This document shows positions 39,779-49,647 of a DNA stretch of 64,000 bases, piece after piece. The stretch's first letter is position 1. Each line of letters opens with the position of its first letter. The notes beneath the pieces are model-generated. The model saw only the letters and a list, made by a program, of their open reading frames with translations. It searched no databases and was not told the origin of the DNA. A program made the translations under genes and the position numbers. This stretch comes from Paenibacillus sp. MMS18-CY102 (GTDB lineage Bacteria > Bacillota > Bacilli > Paenibacillales > Paenibacillaceae): positions 1 to 64,000 of the forward strand of contig NZ_WSTC01000021.1 of NCBI RefSeq assembly GCF_009789195.1, written 5' to 3'.

Positions 39779-41475
39779 TAGAAGTCACGCCATCTTTCGA
39801 GGAAATCTAGTTCGCTTTTTAACTTCTCGGCAGCTTTTTTTACCTCTTTATTATTTTGGGTAAGGAGCATAGCTTCGAAAGCTTCCATAAGGCGGGAAAT
39901 TTGGTGGCGCTTCTCGCCAATTGATTCCTCATAGAGCCGTTCCCCTCTTGCGAGCAGCAGCCGATTCTCCGTCCGTTCCCGAGGATGGATTTTTAAGTCT
40001 TTTAACGCCTGGAACCGCAAATCAATTTCTTCCGCGGTCATCGTGCCCGGGTTTTTCTCAATTATGGCGCGGGTGTTGGACCCGGTATTTATCACAACAA
40101 TCTCTACTTCAAGAATGCCATTAATGTCATAGGTATAACGAACATCAATAGGCTGCCCTGCGGGAGCTGCGGGTACGGAGATGCTAATTTCCCCGAGCTT
40201 GATGTTATTTTCCACACGCCTGCTTTCCCCTTGATAGACTTGGAACCTAACCGTTGTTTGATTGTCCCTTATCGTGCAATAGCGCTCCACCTTGCTTACC
40301 GGTATCGGTGTATTGCGTTCGATAATGGGATCAAAATAGCCGCTCTCATAGTTGTCCCCGCCCAAGTTTTTAGTCAAATCAATGCCAAGCGAATAAGGGC
40401 ATACATCGGTTAGCACCATTTCTTTAAGCGCTTCATTGCGTTCCTTGAGGGCCACTTGGATGGCTGCCCCCATAGCGACGGCTTCATCCGGGTTTATATG
40501 GGAATACGGAAACTTCCCGAACATTTTGCTGATGACGGACTTAATGACGGGCATCCGGGTTGCGCCTCCGATTAGAATGACGCTGTCCAGCTCATCGGTA
40601 GAGAGGGAAGCATCATTCAACGCGCGTTCAATTGGTTTGCGGAGGCGAAGCAATAACGGATAGCATATTTTTTCAAAATCCATACGGTCTAGCTTAACCT
40701 CATATGTTTGCCCATTCAGTACGGTCGTCATAGATGCAGACTGGCTTTGCCCAAGCGCCAGCTTGCATTGCTCTGCCTGCTTATTGATAAGCGAGCGGGC
40801 TTTTGCATCTAGTTGGTTGATGTCAATGTTTTGGGATTCAATGAAGTAGGAAGCGAGCACATCCGTGAAATCCTCACCGCCCAAGAAGTTGTCGCCGGCA
40901 ATCGATTTAACTTCCATAACCCCTTCGAATAGCTCCAAGATCGAAACGTCAAACGTGCCCCCGCCCAAATCAAATACAAGAAACTGCGTTTCCAATTCTT
41001 TCTGGTGCAATCCGTAAGCTATAGCGGCGGCTGTCGGCTCGCTGATAAGCCGTTCGACCTTTAAGCCAGCTAGTTCCGCTGCCTGTTTCGTTGCTTTGCG
41101 CTGCGAATCATTAAAATAGGCCGGAACACTAATAACCGCTTCGGTTACGCCGTGTCCCAAGAACACTTCGGCATCCTCTTTGAGTGCTTTAATAATAAAG
41201 GAGGAGAGCTCTTGAGGCGTGAATGTAAATTTGCCAAGCTGAAAGATCTTTTCCGTACCCATTGCCCTTTTGAATATAGCTGCGGTCATGTGGGGGTGGG
41301 TAATTAAACGTTCCTTAGCGATTTCACCAATCAAAATTTCATTATTATCATCTACGCTAACAACGGAAGGCGTCAGTGTTGATCCCAATGCGTTCGGAAT
41401 CATGACAGGACCTTCTTCCGTCCAGTAGGCAACCAAGCTGTTGGTCGTGCCCAAATCAATTCCTATAGTTGTCAC
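39778..41475 (-). CDS. hscC: HscC-type Hsp70 chaperone
   Basis: Protein of 565 residues, short for an Hsp70 (DnaK is about 610-640) and close to E. coli HscC (about 556). ATPase motifs are intact: IGIDLGTTNSLVAYW, ISVPAYFNDSQRKATKQAAE, FLVFDLGGGTFDVSILE, VILIGGATRMPVIKSVIS. A substrate-binding domain follows (PYSLGIDL, YCTIRDNQTTVRFQVYQGE), but the helical lid is short and the DnaK EEVD-like tail is absent. GTG start after GAGGT. First gene of the Hsp70/J-protein/DUF1266 operon. Clients are unknown. Confidence 0.85.
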   Translation of the reverse strand: MTTIGIDLGTTNSLVAYWTEEGPVMIPNALGSTLTPSVVSVDDNNEILIGEIAKERLITHPHMTAAIFKRAMGTEKIFQLGKFTFTPQELSSFIIKALKEDAEVFLGHGVTEAVISVPAYFNDSQRKATKQAAELAGLKVERLISEPTAAAIAYGLHQKELETQFLVFDLGGGTFDVSILELFEGVMEVKSIAGDNFLGGEDFTDVLASYFIESQNIDINQLDAKARSLINKQAEQCKLALGQSQSASMTTVLNGQTYEVKLDRMDFEKICYPLLLRLRKPIERALNDASLSTDELDSVILIGGATRMPVIKSVISKMFGKFPYSHINPDEAVAMGAAIQVALKERNEALKEMVLTDVCPYSLGIDLTKNLGGDNYESGYFDPIIERNTPIPVSKVERYCTIRDNQTTVRFQVYQGESRRVENNIKLGEISISVPAAPAGQPIDVRYTYDINGILEVEIVVINTGSNTRAIIEKNPGTMTAEEIDLRFQALKDLKIHPRERTENRLLLARGERLYEESIGEKRHQISRLMEAFEAMLLTQNNKEVKKAAEKLKSELDFLERWRDF

Positions 41476-41749
41476 TACGCGTAACCTCGCTCTGCATTGT
41501 TATGTATAAACTAATATTTTACATATACTATAGCAAACTATTTTGATAGGTACATCCTTAAAACCCTGAAATTTCATGAAAAATGATAATTAATGAGAGA
41601 AATTCGGCTGCATAGCCCAAAAATAAAATAGAACGGGACTTGTACTAGCGATATGGCATTTCATGTCGGTTTTGTGCGGGAGCCAGTTGAAATTGTACAA
41701 TAGGGGGACAACGAGAACTGCATAGAAGCCAAGAGAGGTGGAGTGCGAG

Positions 41750-42736
<987 letters not shown>

Positions 42737-42739
42737 AAG

Positions 42740-42790
42740 AAAGCCGAGAGAGGACGAGGAGTGAACACTCCAATCCTTCCTCGGCTTTTA
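42740..42790. terminator. Branched terminator between convergent genes
   Basis: AAGCCGAG and CTCGGCTT arms enclose AGAGGACGAGGAGTGAACACTCC-like sequence with an inner GGAGTG/CACTCC hairpin. It resembles the terminator at 36966-37024 in sequence and shape. Confidence 0.8.
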
Positions 42791-42795
42791 TTCGG

Positions 42796-43272
42796 TTACC
42801 TGACGATTCCGCCGTTGTAACGCAGTTCATAAACTTGTTGCCCGCCTAATAAAATGATTTCTTTGCCATGGAAGCTGTCCAGCGTACCTTCTTGCTCATT
42901 TTTGAAAATATAAGGGCCTTCCTCATAATAAGTTGGGCCACGATAGATGGAGTTCGTATCGACAAGCTTTAATGCTTGGCGAAGGAAACCGTAGATCGGC
43001 GCAATAATGTCCCAAGATGCATTCGGGATGGATACGCCCCCGGAATAGGCCATCGACCACACCGGTTCATTTTGAAACGCTACTGTCTCTTGTCCAATAA
43101 AGAAAGCAGAGCCAAAGTAAATATCGCGGTAGAAATAGTCGCCGCTGCGGTATTCCAGCTGTTTTGAACCAGTGAGGAGCGGAGCGACGGATGCTTCATC
43201 CCCCTGGGCGGCGTAAGTTTTCCGTTTCGCTTCTACAAGAAAATTGATGAGTGGAGCATGATGAATTGCCAT
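42796..43272 (-). CDS. DUF5680 family protein
   Basis: Protein of 158 residues. LINFLVEAKRKTYAAQGDEA, SVAPLLTGSKQLEYRSGDYFYRDIYFG (in pieces), VWSMAYSGGV and LDSFHGKEIILLGGQQVYEL fit DUF5680, a soluble family of unknown function sometimes linked to HTH regulators. GGAGG precedes the ATG. Confidence 0.8.
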   Translation of the reverse strand: MAIHHAPLINFLVEAKRKTYAAQGDEASVAPLLTGSKQLEYRSGDYFYRDIYFGSAFFIGQETVAFQNEPVWSMAYSGGVSIPNASWDIIAPIYGFLRQALKLVDTNSIYRGPTYYEEGPYIFKNEQEGTLDSFHGKEIILLGGQQVYELRYNGGIVR

Positions 43273-43296
43273 GATGAGCCTCCGTTATAATAATTG

Positions 43297-43404
43297 TTAA
43301 GCCCGTCTTTTTCTTCGGATGTAGATGATTCCGTAAACGATTAGTGCGGCGGGGATGCCAATGGCCACTAACTGAATAATAGCGGTAGACCATACAAAGT
43401 TCAT
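43297..43404 (-). CDS. Small single-span membrane protein, 35 residues
   Basis: ATG at 43404, TAA at 43297-43299. The product is 35 residues: one transmembrane helix (about 8-29, IIQLVAIGIPAALIVYGIIY) and a basic C-terminal tail (RRKKRR-like: RRKRRA). A GGAG lies about 9 bases before the ATG. It sits between the DUF5680 gene and the split SLH gene on the same strand. Too short for family assignment; the clean helix plus ribosome site supports it being real. Confidence 0.5.
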   Translation of the reverse strand: MNFVWSTAIIQLVAIGIPAALIVYGIIYIRRKRRA

Positions 43405-43425
43405 AGGATAGGCTCCAATCTCAAG

Positions 43426-44004
43426 CTACATAAGCGTTAATCCATCCCAAAATGACGGGGCGTGTTTAGCTTCAATTGAATTTACTTTGAGGCTCTCACT
43501 GTCAATATCGAATGAGATTTTATATAAATCTTGAAGATCATCCTCATCGTGAAGCTCGTAGTAGCTTAGGATTGAGAACACAGGATGGAAACTGCCATTA
43601 GGGTGTTTTTCATAGTAGTATTCCACATCGACAACGCCGCGAGATATTCTCCAATAACCGAATGTGCCATATTGCTGCAACACATCGGAAAGCGTGCTTA
43701 CGCCCGGTATAATTCCTTTGTTAGTTCGCAATATAAAATCCGGTTCAGGCTCACCGACTGCATCAAAAAGAGAGATGTCCCATTCATCGATGTAATCATT
43801 ATCATCAAAATAGTAGCCAAAATTGGATGTCGTATAGTTAAACTCTGGACCATCTAAAAAGGTGTCGACATCTTTTCTGGAGTCTCCGAACCGCAGAAAT
43901 GGCCTTTCATTTTTTCCAATGATGTTAAAATCATTCAGCGCAATAGGCTCCGCATTAAAATCAGGCAAGCGCGTAGGCGCCGTGAGCGGCAAGCTCGGCA
44001 GCAA
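43426..44004 (-). pseudogene. C-terminal half of a split SLH-domain gene
   Basis: Frame of 192 residues opening at a TTG (44004) without a convincing ribosome site, only 8 bases after the stop of the SLH gene. Read without its first codon, this frame extends back to 44026 as KPSDRSLLPSLPLTAPTRLPDFN, a natural proline-rich linker. Removing one A of the AAAA run at 44021-44024 joins it to the SLH gene. The rest is an acidic, Tyr-rich beta domain of unknown function (GDSRKDVDTFLDGPEFNYTT). Confidence 0.6.
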
Positions 44005-44011
44005 GCTGCGA

Positions 44012-44515
44012 TCACTTGGCTTTTCCCATTAAGTAAGCAATCGCATCATTGCCGCTGTAGTTGAGGCCTTGTGCAGCCGCAATAATTTTGGCAGCGCGTG
44101 ATCGCGTAATAGGCGCATTTCTCACCTTAGGATGAGGGATGCCTAGCGCAGGAAGGTTGTCCTCACTAGCCAAAATGTAAGGAAGGTTCGTCCAATTATA
44201 GTTAGGGTCTTTGGTGTTAGGTTCTTCATTAAGATTATAAAATGGCCGGCATAGGGCGAGCAAAAACTCGGCCTCGGTTATAAGCTGGTCAGGCTTGAAG
44301 CTATGGTCTGCATAGCCTTTCATTACGCCTGTCATGATTGCCCATTGAACAAGCCGTTCTGCCCAATGACCTTTCACGTCGGTGGGCTCGGGGAGAAGAG
44401 TTCCCCAGTTCACTTCATTCGCCTCATCTTGGGCGGTTGCGCCCGCGGAGACAGCAAAACTAAATAACAGTGTAACAATCATAAGGCAAGAGAGAATGCG
44501 TTTGGCATCCATCAT
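44012..44515 (-). CDS. Secreted SLH-domain protein, probably truncated by a frameshift
   Basis: Frame of 167 residues with a signal peptide ending SAGATA (about 28) and an SLH pair: VKGHWAERLVQWAIMTGVMKGYADHSFKPDQLITEAEFLLAL (in pieces) and a second copy ending ITRSRAAKIIAAAQGLNYSG. It stops at ...YLMGKAK just where an SLH protein normally runs into a linker. A one-base change in the A4 run restores a protein of about 365 residues with the next frame. Anchors to secondary cell-wall polymer if expressed. Confidence 0.7.
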   Translation of the reverse strand: MMDAKRILSCLMIVTLLFSFAVSAGATAQDEANEVNWGTLLPEPTDVKGHWAERLVQWAIMTGVMKGYADHSFKPDQLITEAEFLLALCRPFYNLNEEPNTKDPNYNWTNLPYILASEDNLPALGIPHPKVRNAPITRSRAAKIIAAAQGLNYSGNDAIAYLMGKAK

Positions 44516-44608
44516 AAAGGTTCAATCCTTTCGGCTGGCATTGATTCCTCTAATAACGGTTGCGTAATGATTATTGTGTATACGGTTTTGTTAAAGATTG
44601 GCTAAAAC

Positions 44609-45595
44609 TTATAACGGCTCCGCCCGATCCGCCGCATGCGTCACGCGATTGCGCCCGCCGCTCTTCGAGGCATATAGGGCTTGGTCCGCCTTGTGCAGCA
44701 GCGTCTCATCGGTATCCGACGGCGTAATCGTGGCTACGCCAATGCTGACGGTGACTTGGCAGCCGCCAAGCGTAGCTGCTTCGATCTGCGTTCGAAAACG
44801 CTCTGCGGCCAGCTTCGCATTGTCCCTTGTGCTATTCGGAGCAATAAGGACGAATTCTTCACCGCCATACCGCGCGACGATGTCGCTTCCCCGAGACATG
44901 GACTGGAGCAGGTGGGCTAGGCTAGACAGGACCGCATCGCCTACAGGATGCCCGTGTGTATCATTAATTGTTTTGAAATGGTCAATGTCGACAATCAAGA
45001 GCGAGAAGGGCTGCCGCGTTCGTTGGAACAAGGCGATATTGGTGAGCAACTGCTCTTGGAAAAACCGCCGGTTGCGAAGCCCTGTGAGCGGATCGGTTGA
45101 TGCGAGCGCATCCAGCTGCTGGTTCAGCCTTAGCAATTCCTGCTGTTTGGACTCATATTCCGCATGCAGCAGCTCAAGCTTTTGATTCGCCTCGTTGGTC
45201 GCACGGTACAGCTCCTCTAGCTTGGTTTTGGTATGAAGAATATCTTTCTCATGCTCAATCCGCTTGCGCATCTCGACGACGACGCAATCGAAGGCCAGTT
45301 CCCCATCACGCTCCATCTGAACGCCGTTAAGAAGTACAGGAACATCCTGCTGGTCCAACGTCCGAAGGGAGAAATACATTTCCTTCACATGCCCATAGAG
45401 CTGAATATAGGGGTAGAAATAGGTGTGAAAAAATAGTTTGTTCGTCACGGACATCATCGTTTCGACATGTTGGCCGAGCAGTTGCTGGCTTTCATAGCCG
45501 AGCATCGCTGCTAATGTATGGTTAACCGATCGAATAACGCCGGTGCCTGTAATCGAAAAATAACCGCAAGGGGCATAGTCTAACTGAGTATCCAT
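44609..45595 (-). CDS. PAS-GGDEF diguanylate cyclase, likely partner of the upstream RsbQ homologue
   Basis: Protein of 328 residues with no membrane segment. Residues 1-110 are a PAS domain (LDYAPCGYFSITGTGVIRSV, MLGYESQQLLGQHVE), 111-165 a coiled coil, 165-325 GGDEF. GGEEF (244-248) is intact and an RxxD inhibition site (RGSD, 235-238) sits at the canonical five-residue distance. The gene begins 26 bp after rsbQ on the same strand. In Bacillus subtilis the gene after rsbQ is rsbP (PAS-PP2C); here the PP2C output is replaced by c-di-GMP synthesis. The pairing is inference from order and PAS type. Confidence 0.85.
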   Translation of the reverse strand: MDTQLDYAPCGYFSITGTGVIRSVNHTLAAMLGYESQQLLGQHVETMMSVTNKLFFHTYFYPYIQLYGHVKEMYFSLRTLDQQDVPVLLNGVQMERDGELAFDCVVVEMRKRIEHEKDILHTKTKLEELYRATNEANQKLELLHAEYESKQQELLRLNQQLDALASTDPLTGLRNRRFFQEQLLTNIALFQRTRQPFSLLIVDIDHFKTINDTHGHPVGDAVLSSLAHLLQSMSRGSDIVARYGGEEFVLIAPNSTRDNAKLAAERFRTQIEAATLGGCQVTVSIGVATITPSDTDETLLHKADQALYASKSGGRNRVTHAADRAEPL

Positions 45596-45620
45596 TTCCG
45601 CGAGCGCCTTTCTCCAGGGC

Positions 45621-46427
45621 CTACATGCAGGCCAGATATTGTTTGATGAGGCTTGTCGTTTCTTCGGGGTGGCTCAAGTGCGGATAGTGGCCCTTGGCCG
45701 CCATTTGCATCAGCGTACTATTCTTTAAGTGGGCGTGCAAATAGTTGCCGACCTCGATTGGCGCGATGCTGTCATCCGAGCATTGAAGAATAAGGGACGG
45801 AACCGAAGCTTGGGCGAGCTCCACCCGGCAATCCGATAGGAAAGTCACCTCTGCGAATTCCCTTGCGATATGCGGGTCTCTGGAGCAGAAGCTTCGTTCC
45901 AGCTCGCTGGTGAGCTCTTTTCGCTCGGGATTTTGCATAACGATTGGCGCTAAGTAGCTGGCCCAGCCGATGAAATTCATCTGCATCATTTGAAGCAGTT
46001 CTTCAATGTCTTGCTTATTAAAGCCTCCGTAATAATCGGGCAGGTCATTCATATAGCACGGCGATGGCCCGAGCATAATTAACCGTTCGAACAAATGCGG
46101 ATGCTCGATCGAGGCGAGCATGCCGATCATGCTGCTGACCGAATGCCCGACGAAGATGGCGTTGCTTAGTTGCAAAGTGTTCATAATTTCAACAATATCT
46201 TGTGCATATCCCCGTAGGTTGTTGTATCGGCCCGTATGATAGAATTGAATCTGGGAGTCCCCAGAACCCACATAATCGAATAGGACAATCCGGTACTGGG
46301 CTTCAAAATGGGGGACGATATGCCGCCACATCGTCTGGTCACAGCCAAAACCGTGAGCGAACACAATAGCTTGCTCGCCTTGGCCCAGAACTTGTACATT
46401 ATTGCGCTTTAAGTAGTTCGTTGTCAT
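45621..46427 (-). CDS. rsbQ: RsbQ-type alpha/beta hydrolase
   Basis: Protein of 268 residues, essentially the length of Bacillus subtilis RsbQ, with long shared stretches: IVLFDYVGSGDS, GYAQDIVEIM, IFVGHSVSSMIGMLASIEHP, LGPSPCYMNDLPDYYGGF, SLILQCSDDSIAP, GHYPHLSHPEET. Catalytic triad Ser96, Asp near 219, His near 247 is preserved. RsbQ delivers a small-molecule signal to the PAS domain of its partner and is needed for the energy-stress response in B. subtilis. Here it precedes a PAS-GGDEF gene. GAAAGGA precedes the ATG. Confidence 0.9.
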   Translation of the reverse strand: MTTNYLKRNNVQVLGQGEQAIVFAHGFGCDQTMWRHIVPHFEAQYRIVLFDYVGSGDSQIQFYHTGRYNNLRGYAQDIVEIMNTLQLSNAIFVGHSVSSMIGMLASIEHPHLFERLIMLGPSPCYMNDLPDYYGGFNKQDIEELLQMMQMNFIGWASYLAPIVMQNPERKELTSELERSFCSRDPHIAREFAEVTFLSDCRVELAQASVPSLILQCSDDSIAPIEVGNYLHAHLKNSTLMQMAAKGHYPHLSHPEETTSLIKQYLACM

Positions 46428-46528
46428 GGAGAGTCCTTTCTGGCGATTCCAGGCCGAATCAGCTTTTGTAATAGATTAGTGCCTATTATATCGGATTCAC
46501 ATGAATAATGGGCCATAGGGGAGAAACA

Positions 46529-47155
46529 ATGCCGAAAATTAATCGTTTATATGCCCTAATGCTCGTCGTTGTTGCGGGATTTATCGGTTATGTGCTTTAT
46601 AAAAATTTTGTCTATGACGCTGGGGCAAATGCCTTTCTTCAGCATAAGACGGGACGGGCGGTTCATCTTCCAGTATGGCTGAAAATTATGAACATCCATA
46701 TTGGGGTGGCCATTCTGGCTATGCTGTGCGGCGCCCTTAACTTCCTGCCCAAGCTGCATGCCACCCATCGCAAGCTGCATCGGGCTAATGGCTATATGTA
46801 CGTCACGTCCGTAATGCTAGTATCGCTGACCTCCGGCTACATGGCGCCATATTCGACAGGGGGCAAAGCGGTAAGTATCGCTTTTAACTTGCTCAATATC
46901 GTCTGGCCGGCCATGACGGTTATTGCGATTATGCGCATTCGCAAGAAACGCGTTCAAGCCCATCGCGAGTGGATGGTGCGCAGCTACGCGTATTGTTTCA
47001 CGAATATGCTGATCCATCTAGTCACCTGCATGTTGCATAATGGGGCAGGTGTCGCCTATGTTACAAGTTATACGATTAGCGTGTATAGTTCGCTGATATT
47101 GCTTCCGTTAGCGGCGGAGGCTGTGAACCGGCAATGGCGCGTGATGAGGAGATAA
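46529..47155 (+). CDS. DUF2306 family membrane protein
   Basis: Protein of 208 residues; AGGGGAG precedes the ATG at 46529. Four to five membrane segments with the family's His-rich pattern: MNIHIGVAILAMLCGALNFL, ATHRKLHRANGYMYV, AHREWMVRSYAYCFTNMLIHL. The repeated HRxxHR and H in spans suggest haem or metal interaction; function unknown. Single-gene unit with a terminator. Confidence 0.8.
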   Translation: MPKINRLYALMLVVVAGFIGYVLYKNFVYDAGANAFLQHKTGRAVHLPVWLKIMNIHIGVAILAMLCGALNFLPKLHATHRKLHRANGYMYVTSVMLVSLTSGYMAPYSTGGKAVSIAFNLLNIVWPAMTVIAIMRIRKKRVQAHREWMVRSYAYCFTNMLIHLVTCMLHNGAGVAYVTSYTISVYSSLILLPLAAEAVNRQWRVMRR

Positions 47156-47171
47156 CCGGAGAGTGGTTCAT

Positions 47172-47219
47172 AAAAAGCTGTAATCGAAGGCCGAAGGGCA
47201 TATCGTTGCAGCTTTTTTT
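47172..47219 (+). terminator. Rho-independent terminator
   Basis: AAAAAGCTGTAA pairs with TTGCAGCTTTTT and is followed by a T7 run. Confidence 0.8.
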
Positions 47220-47240
47220 GGCGGTTCGAAAAAACGGTTG

Positions 47241-47275
47241 TTGACGGCTCTAATTAAGAATGATAATCTTTATCA
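47241..47275 (+). promoter_or_regulatory. Promoter with overlapping Fur box
   Basis: TTGACG (47241-47246), 17-bp spacer, TAATCT (47264-47269). TGATAATCTTTATCA (47261-47275) overlaps the -10 and differs from the 7-1-7 Fur consensus TGATAATNATTATCA at one position. Indicates iron repression of the following gene. Confidence 0.75.
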
Positions 47276-47317
47276 ATAAAAGAGCTTGGGGGCAGGCTCT
47301 ACTATTTCTACATAACG

Positions 47318-48091
47318 ATGGAGGTTAATCATCTTCAGATGATCTCCGTTGGCCTGAAGCCAATCGGCGCGCTGGACTATTTGCTGGATACGCCTGATCC
47401 TGCTTTCAAGGGGATTGAAAATGTAGGCACTGGCGAAGCGATTAACTATGAGAAAATTTTGGAGCTGCAGCCGGACCTGATCATTGCCGCTGACCTGGAG
47501 AAGGATGCTTACGACAAGCTGGCCAAAATCGCGCCAACAGTCGTGGTGCCTTGGATGGTCTACGACGTATTCGGCCATGTGAAAGAAATGGGCGAGATTC
47601 TAAACCGCCAAGCAGAGGCGGAAGCTTGGAAAACGCAGTTTGACGCGAAAATTCAAGCCGCGAAGGAGCAAATTATCGGCAAAATCGGCGAAGGCAAAAC
47701 ATTCGCCATCTACCGCGTCGATCCGAAGGAATTTTACGTATATGGCGTCCGCAACATTGGATTCACGCTGTATAAGGCGCTAGGCTTGCAAAGCCCGCCG
47801 CTTGTACAGAAGGAAATCGACAAGGACCCGAACTTCTGGGCAACGCCGATCTCGCTAGAGGTGCTGCCTGATTATGCGGCGGACTATGTCTTCCTTATTA
47901 AGCTGGATGGGGAAGAAGCGGCTGATCGGTTCGAGGAAATTAAGCAATCTAAGCTGTGGCAAAACCTGCCGGCTGTGAAGAATAACCATGTGTATGAAAT
48001 CACGATGGACAAATGGCTGGGCTACACGCCGCATGACATTGAAGTGCAGCTGCAAGATGCAGTCCGGTTGTTGACGGAAGACGCACAATAA
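47318..48091 (+). pseudogene. Iron-siderophore ABC transporter substrate-binding protein lacking its N-terminus
   Basis: Frame of 257 residues that starts mid-domain: LKPIGALDYLL, NVGTGEAINYEKILELQPDLIIA, YGVRNIGFTLYKALGLQSPP and WLGYTPHDIEVQLQDAVRLL belong to the FecCD/FhuD-type binding protein fold. The signal peptide, lipobox and about 60-80 residues of the first lobe are absent, yet the Fur-box promoter lies only 43 bp upstream. A deletion has apparently fused the promoter region to the middle of the gene. GATGGAGG precedes possible internal starts, so a fragment may still be made, but it could not be exported. No permease or ATPase is adjacent. Confidence 0.7.
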
Positions 48092-48141
48092 AGAGAAGAG
48101 GCCATAAGGCCCGATAGATAGGGATAGAAGTGGAATAAAAG

Positions 48142-48187
48142 AAGAGCTGGAGCAGAAAGCCGGTTAGGCGGACTGCTTCAGCTCTTT
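48142..48187. terminator. Bidirectional terminator between convergent genes
   Basis: AAGAGCTGGAGCAG pairs with CTGCTTCAGCTCTTT around a 17-base loop; A-run before, T-run after. Confidence 0.8.
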
Positions 48188-48201
48188 GGTATTTGTAAGG
48201 C

Positions 48202-49056
48202 CTAACGATTGGCGCTGGAGCCGGGCCAATAGGGCGGTCTCGCCAGTGATGGGGGCAGCTTCGTTGTTGCATCGCCTTTGGCCGCATTCACTTGAAACTG
48301 CGTGAGGAAGAGGCTGCCTTCCAGATTGGCGCCGCGCAAATCCGCATCGCGGAAATCTGCACCGATGAGATCGGCCCATCGGAGGTCAGCCTGCCGCAAG
48401 TCGGCCGCAATCAAGTAAGCGCCGCGCAGATTAGCTGACCGCAGATCGGCCCCCTTCAGGTTAGCGCCGATGAGGTCGGCGCCACGCCCGATTTTTTTGT
48501 TGCGGATCGGTGGAAGGTTATGCTGGCGAATGGCTGTCTCGCGTACAAGCTCAGCTGTCCGCAGCAGCAGGATGTTAACTTCGGCACGATGTGCCGCTAC
48601 GTTGAGCTGTAAGATCGCTTCCGGGGCGAGCCTCGTTAACCGAGTCGTCTCGTCCAGCGCTGCTTGAAGCTCGGCATGGATGGCTGAAGCAGCCGGCAGG
48701 CCCAGCGCCTCGGCCAAATACCAGAGCAGCTCATGAAGCTGCCGCATGATCGGGAACACGCCGAATATCGTTTGTGCCGTCTCGGGGAACTGGCGCCAGT
48801 CACGCCCTTCGGAAGTGTATTGCGACAGATGTTGTCCCGCGCCAAAGCAGTCGTAGACCGTACAGCCGCGGAAACCACGGTCCCTTAATGTTGTATGGAC
48901 GCCGCAGCGAAAGTTCGCTTGCAGATTCGGGCACGCTTGCCCGGCTTTCTTATCAATTGCAAAATCAGATGAGGCCGCAAAATCCAAAGCGACGCAGCAT
49001 AAGCCAAAACAGCTTTCACAGTCCGCTTGTAGGGTGTTTGTATCGTAAGTCGTCAT
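48202..49056 (-). CDS. Pentapeptide-repeat protein with Cys-rich N-terminus
   Basis: Protein of 284 residues. Residues about 195-250 are pentapeptide repeats of the A(D/N)LxG/A type ([39 protein letters not shown]) that fold as a right-handed beta-helix. The first 75 residues carry eight or more Cys ([37 protein letters not shown]), a possible metal cluster site. A helical middle links them. Related proteins occur widely in Bacillales and actinobacteria; function unknown. Confidence 0.8.
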   Translation of the reverse strand: MTTYDTNTLQADCESCFGLCCVALDFAASSDFAIDKKAGQACPNLQANFRCGVHTTLRDRGFRGCTVYDCFGAGQHLSQYTSEGRDWRQFPETAQTIFGVFPIMRQLHELLWYLAEALGLPAASAIHAELQAALDETTRLTRLAPEAILQLNVAAHRAEVNILLLRTAELVRETAIRQHNLPPIRNKKIGRGADLIGANLKGADLRSANLRGAYLIAADLRQADLRWADLIGADFRDADLRGANLEGSLFLTQFQVNAAKGDATTKLPPSLARPPYWPGSSANR

Positions 49057-49090
49057 GGTGCGTAGTCCTCCCGCATTAGTTATGCAGTAT

Positions 49091-49519
49091 TTATTTTACC
49101 ATCTCGATTGAGAGGCTGAGCTTGTAATTGCCATAGGCGAGCACTTCGTCCAACAAAGCATTAAGCGCCGTACCGCTGCTTAAGCGAACGCGCATCCAGT
49201 AGCAGCCTTCGCCGCTGACGCGATGCACCTCAATGATTTCAGGGCGGGAGCGGGCGAATGCGAGGAAGCCTGTATGCGCGGTATTGGATTTCATGAAAAC
49301 CGTCACGAATGCGAGGACGCTTTGCCCGATTTTGCCGGGATTCCACCGTAATGTATAGCCATCGATGACACCGAGGTCATGAAGCTTGCGTACACGTGCG
49401 CCAACCGCTTGCCCGGATAGATGGACGAGCTGCCCGATTTCCTTGTGGGAACGGAGAGAATTGTCTAATAAGCATTGTAAAATTTGCAGGTCGGTATCAT
49501 CAAGCGTTAGATTCGCCAT
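49091..49519 (-). CDS. Lrp/AsnC family transcriptional regulator
   Basis: Protein of 142 residues from [15 protein letters not shown] 10 bases upstream; a longer in-frame reading has no site. N-terminal HTH ([22 protein letters not shown], cut, [25 protein letters not shown] in pieces) and C-terminal RAM effector domain ([25 protein letters not shown]). Divergent from the metallo-hydrolase gene, 128 bp away, which it may control. Confidence 0.85.
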   Translation of the reverse strand: MANLTLDDTDLQILQCLLDNSLRSHKEIGQLVHLSGQAVGARVRKLHDLGVIDGYTLRWNPGKIGQSVLAFVTVFMKSNTAHTGFLAFARSRPEIIEVHRVSGEGCYWMRVRLSSGTALNALLDEVLAYGNYKLSLSIEMVK

Positions 49520-49647
49520 CTTCGTTTGTTTCCTTTCACTATGAAAGTAAATGCGGCGTGATGCATTCGCCAAGTCGTATGGCGGGGCCATCCCGTATGC
49601 TACTATAGTTATTGTAACAGAATTATCCATCTAATAGATCGGGGGCA

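Noticed and set aside
41640-41720. TTGAAATTGTACAATAGGG as another CATTGYA-type palindrome
   Set aside because: The arms and 8+5+8 geometry are not met; it is more likely part of the promoter before the aldo/keto reductase gene.
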